The notes under the pieces were generated by a model. It did no database searches. It saw only the letters and a list, made by a program, of their open reading frames with translations, and had not been told where the DNA came from. Below are positions 37,310 to 45,412 of a DNA stretch of 64,000 nt, piece by piece. The DNA is from Azophilus sp965247035 (lineage in GTDB: Bacteria; Pseudomonadota; Gammaproteobacteria; Pseudomonadales; Azotimanducaceae). Each line of letters begins with the position of its first letter. Position 1 is the stretch's first letter. Location of the stretch: positions 682,001 to 746,000 of the forward strand of contig CBDFGJ010000003.1 of assembly GCA_965247035.1 (NCBI GenBank), written 5' to 3'. Made by a program: the position numbers and the translations under genes.

Positions 37310-37715
37310 CGATGGCCACACTGTCTCCACCCGAGACTCAGTGAAATTGAAATCGCGGTGAAGATGCCGTGTACCCGCGGCTAGACGGAAAGACCCCGTG
37401 AACCTTTACTACAGCTTCGCACTGGGCTTTGACTTGGTTTGTGTAGGATAGGTGGGAGACTTTGAAGCGGAGGCGCTAGCCCTCGTGGAGTCGTCCTTGA
37501 AATACCACCCTGACCAACTCGAGGTTCTAACTCAGGTCCATTATCTGGATCGAGGACAGTGTGTGGTGGGTAGTTTGACTGGGGCGGTCTCCTCCTAAAG
37601 AGTAACGGAGGAGCACGAAGGTACACTCAGCATGGTCGGAAATCATGCAGTGCGTGTAAAGGCGGAAGTGTGCTTGACTGCGAGGCTGACGGGCCGAGCA
37701 GGGTCGAAAGACGGT

Positions 37716-37788
<73 letters not shown>

Positions 37789-37820
37789 AATACCGCCCAA
37801 GAGTTCACATCGACGGCGGT

Positions 37821-37852
<32 letters not shown>

Positions 37853-37865
37853 CGGGGCCGGAGCC

Positions 37866-37898
<33 letters not shown>

Positions 37899-38066
37899 TG
37901 GTACGCGAGCTGGGTTTAGAACGTCGTGAGACAGTTCGGTCCCTATCTGCCGTGGGCGTATGAGATTTGAGAGGAGCTGCTCCTAGTACGAGAGGACCGG
38001 AGTGGACGAACCTCTGGTGTTCCGGTTGTCACGCCAGTGGCATTGCCGGGTAGCTATGTTCGGACG

Positions 38067-38099
<33 letters not shown>

Positions 38100-38363
38100 C
38101 CCCTCGAGATTAGATCTCACCAAATCATTACGATTTCTGAAGGGCCCTCGTAGACTACGAGGTTGATAGGCAGGGTGTGTAAGCGCTGCGAGGCGTTGAG
38201 CTAACCTGTACTAATTGCCCGTGCGGCTTGACCATATAATCGAACGCATTAGGCGTTGGATGATGGTTAGCGCAATTGCAAAAGGCGCATCTACCCGCGT
38301 TGTTGGCTATGTACTCTGAATTTTCTTGTTCTTGGCAGTTGAGCTGGGAGCGAGAAACCGTCT

Positions 38364-38480
38364 TCCTGACGATACTAGCGTGTTGGAACCACCTGACCCC
38401 ATCCCGAACTCAGCAGTGAAACGACGCAGCGCCGATGGTAGTGTGGGGTCTCCCCATGTGAGAGTAGGTCGTCGTCAGGA
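38364..38480 (+). rRNA. rrf: 5S ribosomal RNA
   Basis: The closing stem TCCTGACGA/TCGTCAGGA frames about 117 bases with the conserved CCACCTGACCCCAT, CGAACTCAGCAGTGAAAC and GATGGTAGTGTGGGGTCTCC segments. It is the last gene of the rrn operon. Confidence 0.96.
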
Positions 38481-38490
38481 TCTTATTCGC

Positions 38491-38519
38491 AAAAAACCCG
38501 CCAATCGGCGGGTTTTTTT
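38491..38519 (+). terminator. rrn operon intrinsic terminator
   Basis: AAAAAACCCGCC, loop AATC, GGCGGGTTTTTTT: a 12-base stem followed by a U-run, directly after 5S. Strong Rho-independent terminator; it may work in both directions because of the A-run. Confidence 0.93.
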
Positions 38520-38858
38520 GCGGGCGACATGCCTTGCTTGGCCGCCAGGCAGAGGGTGTCGGACACCACTCACCTAACGAAGAAGGCCTTTATCGCCAAG
38601 CCATTCAAATTGCTTCCTCAAATGAGCGGCTTGTGCCTCGGGCAAGCTAGGCACAGCATGCTGAAACGCAAGAAATTTGTGGGACAGGACACTAGTTCAG
38701 ATGGTTCCCTAGCAGTTGAGTTGCGAAAGGATGTCCATGAATCCCTCCATCGTAACGATCACTGCTTCCTTTGGCTTCAATGAAGAAGCCCACTTCTCCC
38801 GCAGTCCTCCAGTAGAAAATGTCCCGGCAACGCTTCACCAGTTCAAGGATCTGCCTGC
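38520..38858. other. Region after the rrn terminator, no supported gene
   Basis: No intact gene is seen. The minus strand past the transposase stop holds an open stretch with LVKRCRDIFYWRTAGEVGFF and about 30 more codons to a stop near 38690. It has no start of its own and no family I recognise. It may be the tail of a gene into which the IS5 element inserted. Confidence 0.35.
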
Positions 38859-39279
38859 CCCGCGCAATATAGCCCGCCGCGCCAAGTGGTGGTCAAAGAG
38901 GGCGAACAGCTCCTCCGCCTCGCCCGTCTGCGCCAGAGCCTCGCGATGCAGCCAGACCGTCTTGGCGTCGGGCACCCGGCCCTCAAGGCCCAACCCGAGG
39001 AATCGCACCGAAGGAAGGCCGGTCTCGGATCTGATGTTCGATCCGGTCATCCGACATTGTTGTGAAGTGCATCTAGGAACAGCGCTTTGAACACTAAACC
39101 CGCGCCCATCGGTTTTGCGCCTTGCGCGGGATTTCCGGTCCTTCTCCGGCTTCCGCCAGACCCGCTCCAGCAAAGGACGAAACCCATCCCATGGCATGAT
39201 AACCAACCTCCGTCCAATACCGACTCAATATCCACACCACCTTCAGATTAGGCGTTAGACGCAACTTTTCGAGGTGCCC
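38859..39279 (-). pseudogene. IS5-family transposase N-terminal half, remnant D
   Basis: The minus strand reads MPWDGFRPLLERVWRKPEKD at the start, then RFLGLGLEGRVPDAKTVWLH and ALFDHHLARRAIL, all typical of IS5-type transposases. A frameshift splits it: the piece PMGAGLVFKALFLDALHNN is in another frame. The element end, GAGGTGCCC at 39271-39279, is the inverse of the GGGCACCTC ends of remnants A-C. The C-terminal part is missing here. Confidence 0.75.
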
Positions 39280-39342
39280 GGAAGTGAATCACGCCGGAAG
39301 ACTGGTGGCCAAGAAAATCAACGGGATTTGGCAACAATCTTG

Positions 39343-39376
39343 CATAAGCAGATTCAGCCCAACCCGCACCGACCTT
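39343..39376. mobile_element. Terminal fragment of the unassigned transposon family
   Basis: CATAAGCAGATTCAGCCCAA followed by CCCGCACCG matches the ends of the copies at 13461-13695 and 57069-57275. It joins the truncated IS481-like transposase, whose frame runs straight into it. Confidence 0.5.
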
Positions 39377-39928
39377 TTAAAGGTTCTGCCATCAACATGT
39401 ACGGTCATGCGGCCGAACTGGACGAGTTCGCCGGGCCGTAAGGCCCAGCGCGAGGCGGTGCGCGTGGCTGCGGGAGAAGTCGCGTCGGCACCTGCTCCGT
39501 GTGCGCCCCTTGTAGTGGCTGGCGGGCCGTAGGTGCCCGGCGCGCATGCCCTCGGCTCGGCCCGGCGGACGCGGCGCTCAGTGTGAAGCTGGGGTCTCGG
39601 CGGAGGATGGCGTGGATGGTCGCGCGCCCAGCCCAGGGCTGGCGGCGGCGCTCGGCCTCGACCAAGCGGCGGTCTTGCTTGGCCCACTGCCGGTGCCGGG
39701 CTCCGCGCGGGCGGGTGCTGCGCGGAGGGCCTTGAGCCCGCCGCGGAGGTGGCCCCCGCGCCAGCCGTAGTACGTCCCGGCGGCTAGGAGGGTGTCGCCG
39801 CGGCGCTTGCCGCGGGCGGCCATCCGGTCGATAAACTCAAGGATGCACAGGCGCTTGCGGGTGGTTTCGGAATCGGCCAGATCCACCGCAGGCGCTTGCA
39901 GGACGGCGGGCATGCGTGCAACAATCAC
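39377..39928 (-). pseudogene. IS481-like transposase, frameshifted and truncated
   Basis: Pieces in three minus-strand frames fit one integrase-type transposase. ETTRKRLCILEFIDRMAARG comes near the start, AERRRQPWAGRATIHAILRR then RDPSFTLSAAS (helix-turn-helix arm) follows, and PGELVQFGRMTVHVDGRTFK (the beginning of the DDE core, with the first Asp replaced) comes last. The core is cut off at the foreign end at 39376. GC content is higher than in neighbouring genes. Confidence 0.6.
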
Positions 39929-40010
39929 ACGTTCAGGCTCCTTAGTTGTTGAACTAGCTATGTGTGCCTGAACCGTCGCCGGGGCCGAAATTTCGACATG
40001 TGTCTGAGCT
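39929..40010. mobile_element. IS481-like element end
   Basis: This holds the sequence shared with 19795-19930, ending GGGGCCGAAATTTCGACATG and TGTCTGAG, the presumed inverted repeat. The inverse-oriented match follows the transposase tail at about 20080-20100. Confidence 0.5.
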
Positions 40011-40133
40011 GATTCACGTTGCTGCCCACGAGCCTCGGTGCGCTGGCACGTTCGGAAGTAGGCGCTGCCATTCTACGGACAAGATCGAGAATTTAGATGC
40101 TGGGGTCGTCCACAAGCGATGTAAATTGAATCC

Positions 40134-41093
40134 GTGAATGAACGACTCACCCAGCTGCTTGAGCGCATCGTCAAGACTGGATGCGTCCCTGAAGATGAAT
40201 TCCGGTTTGATGGCATAGTGCCCGAGAAGTTTGGCTTGCAGGTTAAGGACGGGCTTGTGGTGGTGCCCGCAGAACTGGAATTGCTCGACCAAGATGGGAT
40301 AGCTCGGCAGCTCTCGCCGGCCGCCGCCGCTTGGTTGCGGCAACTGAAGGTGTTTGTTGCGGTGGACTCCACCAATACGCGGATGACGGAGGAGGCGCAA
40401 AGCGCTTCCGTGGGCGGCTACGCTTGGGTTGCCGAGGTGCAGTTGGCCGGACGCGGACGCCGAGGGCGCCACTGGATGACGCCTTTCGGCACCAACATCG
40501 CGTTGACCTTAGGCTTCGGTTTTGGCCGTCCGCTTGGCCGTCTCGGCGGCTTGAGCTTGGCCGTTGGGCTGGCGGTGGCTCAATTGCTGCACAGCAAGGG
40601 TGTGGTGGATGTGGCGGTTAAGTGGCCGAACGATGTCTATGTCGGCGACGCCAAGATTTGCGGCATTCTGATTGAAGTGGTCACTCGTGTCGGGGAGTGC
40701 GACTGCATCGTTGGCATTGGGCTGAACCTGGACCTGCCGGAGGGCGTTCGCGCTGCCATTGGCCGGGAAGTCACCGACCTTAAAGCCGCAGGCCTGTGTG
40801 TTGGTCGCAACGAAATCGTGGCAGACCTTATGGGTGAAGTGGTGCAGGTGGTGAGTCGGTTCAAGCGGGACGGCTTTGCGCCCCTCCGCGCTGCCTACGA
40901 CAACCTGCACCTGTGCCATGACAAGCCTTGCCGGATCACTCAAGGGGAGCAGTTCTATGAAGGCGTGGTTTTGGGCCTATCCGACGCAGGCGCTTTGCGG
41001 GTGCAGTGCGCTGAGCGCGTCATTGAGTTCACCGGTGGCGAAGTGAGCCTGAGAAAGCAAGATGCTGGCGAGATGCCAGCGAATAGGGCTTAA
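40134..41093 (+). CDS. birA: Biotin-[acetyl-CoA-carboxylase] ligase, apparently without the repressor helix
   Basis: The catalytic part is complete: FVAVDSTNTRM, the biotinyl-AMP loop AGRGRRGRHW, VKWPNDVYVGDAKICGILIE and GIGLNLDLP. It makes biotinyl-AMP and loads acetyl-CoA carboxylase. The first 40 residues are about 17 shorter than in E. coli up to the wing (GLVVVPAELELLDQDGI), and no SRAAxxKHIxxL-type recognition helix is visible. An in-frame TAA just upstream (40122) rules out a longer start. It may be a ligase that no longer represses biotin genes. The start is GTG at 40134. Confidence 0.9.
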   Translation: MNERLTQLLERIVKTGCVPEDEFRFDGIVPEKFGLQVKDGLVVVPAELELLDQDGIARQLSPAAAAWLRQLKVFVAVDSTNTRMTEEAQSASVGGYAWVAEVQLAGRGRRGRHWMTPFGTNIALTLGFGFGRPLGRLGGLSLAVGLAVAQLLHSKGVVDVAVKWPNDVYVGDAKICGILIEVVTRVGECDCIVGIGLNLDLPEGVRAAIGREVTDLKAAGLCVGRNEIVADLMGEVVQVVSRFKRDGFAPLRAAYDNLHLCHDKPCRITQGEQFYEGVVLGLSDAGALRVQCAERVIEFTGGEVSLRKQDAGEMPANRA

Positions 41094-41260
41094 GCCCGCC
41101 CTGGCAGCCTGCGCCGCAGTAGGTTAAGGCTGCATATTTGCTCTCACGCATGGCTTTCTTCCGCCATTTTCGCTAAATGTACAGGCTGTTCGCCTCTCCG
41201 CATTCTGGTGCGGCTTGGCGTTTGCGGGCACAATGCCTACCACCATTGAAGTGGACCTGA

Positions 41261-41836
41261 GTGTTGGCTGGTGATACCGACTCGGTGCTGTTGCGGCGCA
41301 TCAAAGAAGGAGACCGAGCGGCCTTCGACCTCCTTTTTGGGCGCTATCAACATAGGATTTGCAACCTCATCGCCCGTCAAATCAGTGACCCGGCGGAAGT
41401 TGAGGATGTTGCTCAGGAGGCTTTCATCAAGGCGTTCCGTGCTTTGCCAAAATTTCGCGGCGAGAGCGCTTTCTACACTTGGCTGTACCGAATTTCGATC
41501 AACACCGCCCGCAATCATCAGGTGGCCAAGAGCCGCCGCCCACCGGCCGTTGATGTGGATGCGGAGGAAGCTCAATTCATGGATGGAGCGGATGCGCTGC
41601 GCGAATCCGAGAACCCGGAATCGGCCCTTTCTCGCGACCAGTTGTCCCAAGAAATAGACCGCGCCATCGCTGGATTGCCGGACAATCTGCGCAACGCTCT
41701 CATCCTGCGGGAATTCGAAGGCTTGAGTTACAGCCAGATTGCGGCGATTATGGAGTGTCCTGTCGGGACCGTCCGCTCACGCATTTTCCGCGCCCGGGAA
41801 GCGATGGATGAACGCATCGGCCTTTTGCTCGGCTGA
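41261..41836 (+). CDS. rpoE: Extracytoplasmic-stress sigma factor RpoE/AlgU
   Basis: The 191-residue ECF sigma factor has region 2 features (FDLLFGRYQHRICNLI, then DVAQEAFIKAFRALPKFRGE and FYTWLYRISINTARNH) and region 4 (LPDNLRNALILREFEGLSYS, then PVGTVRSRIFRARE). It directs polymerase to envelope-stress promoters. The start is GTG at 41261. The genes that follow are its anti-sigma factor and regulators. The very strong similarity to AlgU/RpoE, including YRISINTARNH, leaves little doubt. Confidence 0.95.
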   Translation: MLAGDTDSVLLRRIKEGDRAAFDLLFGRYQHRICNLIARQISDPAEVEDVAQEAFIKAFRALPKFRGESAFYTWLYRISINTARNHQVAKSRRPPAVDVDAEEAQFMDGADALRESENPESALSRDQLSQEIDRAIAGLPDNLRNALILREFEGLSYSQIAAIMECPVGTVRSRIFRAREAMDERIGLLLG

Positions 41837-41928
41837 GGGCGGCGCGTTGGCCATCGGGTTCAAGCTTTAAGGGAACCCTGAGGCTAAAGACCTGTCCATA
41901 AATTGGTGTGAAAACGGGGCATAGGGCT

Positions 41929-42498
41929 ATGTCGGGAAAGTTACGGGAATCTCTTTCCGCGTTGCTTGATGGCGAGGTCAGTCAATTCGAGGTGCGTCAG
42001 GTGCTTCGTGAAGTCCGGCGCGACCCTCAGTTGCAGGAGGCTTGGCAGCGGTTCAGCCGAGTCTCCGCCGCCATGCGGGGCGATTCAGTGAAGGTGTCGA
42101 ATGATCTGGCCGACAGCGTGTGGGCCAGCCTGCAGGATGCCGCGGAGCCAACCTCGAATTTAGCGCAAGATGCCTCGCTTTCGCTCATGCCGCACCCCAA
42201 TCGGCGACGGTTGATGGCAATGGCCGTGGCTGCATCGGCGGTTTTGGCCGTCATTATGGCCATGAATTGGGTTGGAGTTGGCGGCGACGGTGAGGCGGAT
42301 GCGCCGATTGTTGCGGAGGCCCCCGTTTTGGAACGGCCGTTACCTGTGGTCGCCGCTGCTCCCGAAAGGCAGTCACCGAATTTGCAAAGACTGAACAGCT
42401 ACAGGATCCGGCACTTGCAGCACAAGGCCGTGAGCCATCCTGATGTGGCGGCTTTCACCAAACTCGTTACCTACGAAACCGACTCAGAGGGTCGATGA
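41929..42498 (+). CDS. rseA: Anti-sigma factor RseA/MucA
   Basis: The 189-residue single-pass inner-membrane protein has an N-terminal cytoplasmic anti-sigma domain (MSGKLRESLSALLDGEVSQF, then LREVRRDPQLQEAW), one transmembrane segment (about 98-118, MAVAASAVLAVIMAMNWVGV) and a periplasmic tail. It holds RpoE at the membrane until cleaved. The ATG at 41929 fits the family start; a GTG at 41908 is an alternative. The stop overlaps an in-frame ATG of the rseB frame. Confidence 0.9.
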   Translation: MSGKLRESLSALLDGEVSQFEVRQVLREVRRDPQLQEAWQRFSRVSAAMRGDSVKVSNDLADSVWASLQDAAEPTSNLAQDASLSLMPHPNRRRLMAMAVAASAVLAVIMAMNWVGVGGDGEADAPIVAEAPVLERPLPVVAAAPERQSPNLQRLNSYRIRHLQHKAVSHPDVAAFTKLVTYETDSEGR

Positions 42499-42635
42499 AT
42501 CCTAGGCTGACAGCGCCCGCGAAGACCGGCCCCCAGCCAACGAGGTTGGGCTTTTTGAGGGCGCCAGCCGATTCAGTTGACGGCGTTGTCCTAGAGTTCC
42601 TCTTCCTGCGGTTGAAAAAATTGGTAAGGCAGCCG

Positions 42636-43631
42636 ATGAGGGCGCTCGGGTTGGTTGCGCTGCTGTGGCCGGCTGGCAACCTCTCGGCGCAGCCGCTGCC
42701 GGATTGGCTCGAAGATGTGAACCGCGCCTTTTCCGACCTCAACTATGACGGGGTGTTCAGCTACTTCACCGGCGAGGACCTCGTCACCCTGCGCATTGTC
42801 CACATGGTCGTGGACGGTGAACGTCGGGAGCGGGTGGTGCAGCTGAATGGCGCTCCTCGAGAGATCATCCGCAAGGGCGATGAAGTCATTAGCGTGCTCA
42901 TGCCGGGAGACAACCTAGCGGAGTTGAGCCGCGAAATCGCCTTCGGCTCCTTCGCCCGCGCTTTCGCACATCGCTTTGATCGCGTGTCAGGATTTTACGC
43001 CATCACGGAGCTTGACCCCGGCCGCATCGCCGGTCGCCCGGCCCGCCAAATCGCGGTGACGCCCAAGGATGATAACCGCTATGGCTACCGCTTATGGCTG
43101 GATGCCGAGCATCAATTGCCATTGCGGCTCGGCCTGTTGGACCAGGATGGCTCGCTCTTGGAGGTGTTCCAATTCACGCAGATAACGATTGGCGATGAGG
43201 TCAGCCCGGCGGAGCTTGAGCCCGGCACCTATGAGGGCGCGATTTCCAGCCTGTATCGACCGCGGCTGCAAAAGCCGGCCGAGGCCGCTGCAACGCCGGT
43301 GCCTTGGCGCCCCGGCTGGATACCAGTGGGTTTCTCCATGACCGTGTCGCACATGCGCGATGTGCGTTTTGACCCTTCGACCCAGCGCCAGCCGGTAAGC
43401 GCCATGATGTACAGCGATGGCATGTCGGCTTTTTCCCTGTTTGTGGAGGAAAGACCCAAGAGTGGGGCTGCGGCCATGGTGTCTCGTCGGGGCGCCACCA
43501 TCATTCTCACGGACTTTATGCTGCACCCATTCCGAGGCCAAGTCTTGGTCACCTTGGTGGGTGAACTGCCGGAGGTCACGGCTAGAAGGATCGCCCGTTC
43601 CGTTCGCCATGCATCTGATACGCGGGAATAA
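42636..43631 (+). CDS. rseB: Sigma-E regulatory protein RseB/MucB
   Basis: This is a periplasmic protein that binds RseA and protects it from DegS-type cleavage. I begin at the ATG at 42636 (331 residues), which has AAGG upstream and opens with a signal peptide (MRALGLVALLWPAGNLSAQP). The frame extends to an ATG at 42495 that overlaps the rseA stop (ATGA), which is possible but would bury the signal sequence 47 residues inside. The lipid-binding-like N-domain and the C-domain (PWRPGWIPVGFSMT, SDGMSAFSLFVEE) match the MucB/RseB family. Confidence 0.88.
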   Translation: MRALGLVALLWPAGNLSAQPLPDWLEDVNRAFSDLNYDGVFSYFTGEDLVTLRIVHMVVDGERRERVVQLNGAPREIIRKGDEVISVLMPGDNLAELSREIAFGSFARAFAHRFDRVSGFYAITELDPGRIAGRPARQIAVTPKDDNRYGYRLWLDAEHQLPLRLGLLDQDGSLLEVFQFTQITIGDEVSPAELEPGTYEGAISSLYRPRLQKPAEAAATPVPWRPGWIPVGFSMTVSHMRDVRFDPSTQRQPVSAMMYSDGMSAFSLFVEERPKSGAAAMVSRRGATIILTDFMLHPFRGQVLVTLVGELPEVTARRIARSVRHASDTRE

Positions 43632-43635
43632 ATTG

Positions 43636-43977
43636 GTGTCCAATTCGCAGTATCCATCCTCCGTGCTTGAACCGGCAAACAAGATTGTCATCGCCCCATG
43701 CGGCGGAAGCTGCCGCTGTGGACGTCTCCCTGTGCAAGCGATCGATTGCATCGGGCTGACCCCCTCGGTCTTGCTATGCTTTGGCTTGCCCTTGCTGTTG
43801 CTGCTGATTGGCGCCGGCCTTGTTGCGGCACTCGCACCCCAGCAGCCGGAGCTGGCTCTGGTGGGCTTGTCATCACTGCTTGGCATGGTTCTGTTTGGGC
43901 GCGCCCGCATTGAGCGTTGGTTGTCGCCCCAAGCGTTTCCAGCTGCCGGGTACACAAGTAAATCTAAAATCAAATAG
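43636..43977 (+). CDS. rseC: RseC/MucC-type membrane protein, short form
   Basis: About 113 residues from a GTG at 43636, five bases after rseB, with GGGA 8 bases upstream; an ATG at 43609 inside rseB is an alternative. Two membrane helices (VLLCFGLPLLLLLIGAGLVA and ELALVGLSSLLGMVLFG) and a cysteine cluster before them (CGGSCRCG) fit RseC/MucC. It lacks most of the usual N-terminal domain. Its role in sigma-E control or SoxR reduction is inferred from position. Confidence 0.7.
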   Translation: MSNSQYPSSVLEPANKIVIAPCGGSCRCGRLPVQAIDCIGLTPSVLLCFGLPLLLLLIGAGLVAALAPQQPELALVGLSSLLGMVLFGRARIERWLSPQAFPAAGYTSKSKIK

Positions 43978-43987
43978 GGATCTGTAA

Positions 43988-45376
43988 GTGAAACAAAAAA
44001 TAGCTCTGATGCTGTGGTGTGGCCTCGCACTTGGCCTGTTGTTCCATGGTCGGACGATGGCGGCGGACCTGCCGGACTTTACGGCGCTAGTGGAAGCCAA
44101 CGCAGCCTCGGTGGTTAACGTCAGCACCACCCGCCGCGTGAACACCGAGGACAGGCAGCTGTTTGGCCCGGAAGGCTCTTGGCGGCGTTTCCCGCGGCAA
44201 TTGCCGGTGCCCGAAAGCCGCCCAAGCTCCTTAGGCTCCGGCTTTATCGTCAGTGAGGATGGCTACATCCTGACCAGCAATCACGTTATTGGCGACGCGG
44301 ATGAGGTCCTGGTTCGATTCAGCGACCGGCGTGAGCTTCCGGCGGAGTTGATCGGTGCCGACTTGAGGTCCGACTTGGCCCTGTTGAAAGTGGATGCGAC
44401 AGAACTTCAAGCGGTCCGCCTAGGGCGCTCGGATGAGCTTCAGGTAGGTGAATGGGTGCTTGCCATCGGCTCCCCGTTTGGTTTCTACAATTCAGTGACC
44501 GTGGGCGTGGTCAGCGCCAAGGGGCGAATCCTGCCAAGCGAGCGCAATGAGCATTATGTGCCCTTCATCCAAACGGATGTCGCCATCAATCGCGGCAATT
44601 CGGGCGGCCCCTTGTTCAATTTGAAAGGTGAAGTTGTGGGCATCAACTCGCAAATCTACTCCAGGTCTGGCGGTTACATAGGTCTTTCCTTCGCCATCCC
44701 CATCAATGTGGCCATGGAGGTGGTGGAGCAGCTAAAGAGCAACGGGCGAGTCTCCCGCGGCTGGTTGGGCGTGGTGATTCAGGAAGTGGGCCGCGACTTA
44801 GCGGAGAGCTTCGGCTTAGATCGCCCCCACGGCGCCCTCATCAATGATGTCACGCCCGGGGCGCCTGCGGACGAGGGAGGGCTGCGCGCCGGCGATATCA
44901 TCATCGAATTCAACGGCCATGCCATTGATCGCTCCGTTGACCTGCCCCATCAGGTTGGCCGGACTCCTGCCGGGACCGACGCCAAGCTGAAGATTGTGCG
45001 CGGCGGCAAACAGATTTCTCTGCAGATGAAAGTGGGGGAATTACCCGACACTGATGACATGGACATGGACATGGCTCGGCGAGGTGGTGGAGACCCTTCC
45101 CAGTTGGGCTTGGGCTTAGGTTTGGAGGATTTGCCGGAAGCCGTACTCAGCCGATTGAACATCGTTGGCGGCGTTCGCGTGGTGCAGTCAAGCGGGCCAG
45201 CGGTGGAATCCGGTGTGCATGTGGGCGACGTAATCGCTCAATTGAACCACCTGCCGATCAAAAATGTGGAGGAATTCGTCCGAATCGCCGAGTCTCTGCC
45301 CAAGGGTCACCGTGTACCGATCTTGGTTCTGCGAGGGCATCAGCAACTGTACGTGCCCTTGCTGGTGCCGGAGTAG
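43988..45376 (+). CDS. mucD: Periplasmic serine protease/chaperone DegP/MucD
   Basis: The 462-residue protein has a signal peptide (MKQKIALMLWCGLALGLLFH). The trypsin-like domain has the full catalytic triad: His99 (TSNHVIGD), Asp129 (RSDLALLKVD) and Ser205 (RGNSGGPLFNLKGE). Two PDZ domains follow (about 265-350 and 380-455). It degrades misfolded envelope proteins and is the last gene of the sigma-E operon. The start is GTG at 43988 with AGGGA upstream. In Pseudomonas lepA comes next; here the catabolic island intervenes. Confidence 0.94.
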   Translation: MKQKIALMLWCGLALGLLFHGRTMAADLPDFTALVEANAASVVNVSTTRRVNTEDRQLFGPEGSWRRFPRQLPVPESRPSSLGSGFIVSEDGYILTSNHVIGDADEVLVRFSDRRELPAELIGADLRSDLALLKVDATELQAVRLGRSDELQVGEWVLAIGSPFGFYNSVTVGVVSAKGRILPSERNEHYVPFIQTDVAINRGNSGGPLFNLKGEVVGINSQIYSRSGGYIGLSFAIPINVAMEVVEQLKSNGRVSRGWLGVVIQEVGRDLAESFGLDRPHGALINDVTPGAPADEGGLRAGDIIIEFNGHAIDRSVDLPHQVGRTPAGTDAKLKIVRGGKQISLQMKVGELPDTDDMDMDMARRGGGDPSQLGLGLGLEDLPEAVLSRLNIVGGVRVVQSSGPAVESGVHVGDVIAQLNHLPIKNVEEFVRIAESLPKGHRVPILVLRGHQQLYVPLLVPE

Positions 45377-45412
45377 GGTGGATAACCTCCTAGAGGCTGA
45401 GAGGGTTTCAAA

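Noticed and set aside
43092..44030. A 312-codon minus-strand frame across rseB, rseC and the start of mucD.
   Set aside because: The plus strand carries the complete sigma-E operon here, and the minus frame is arginine- and proline-rich shadow.
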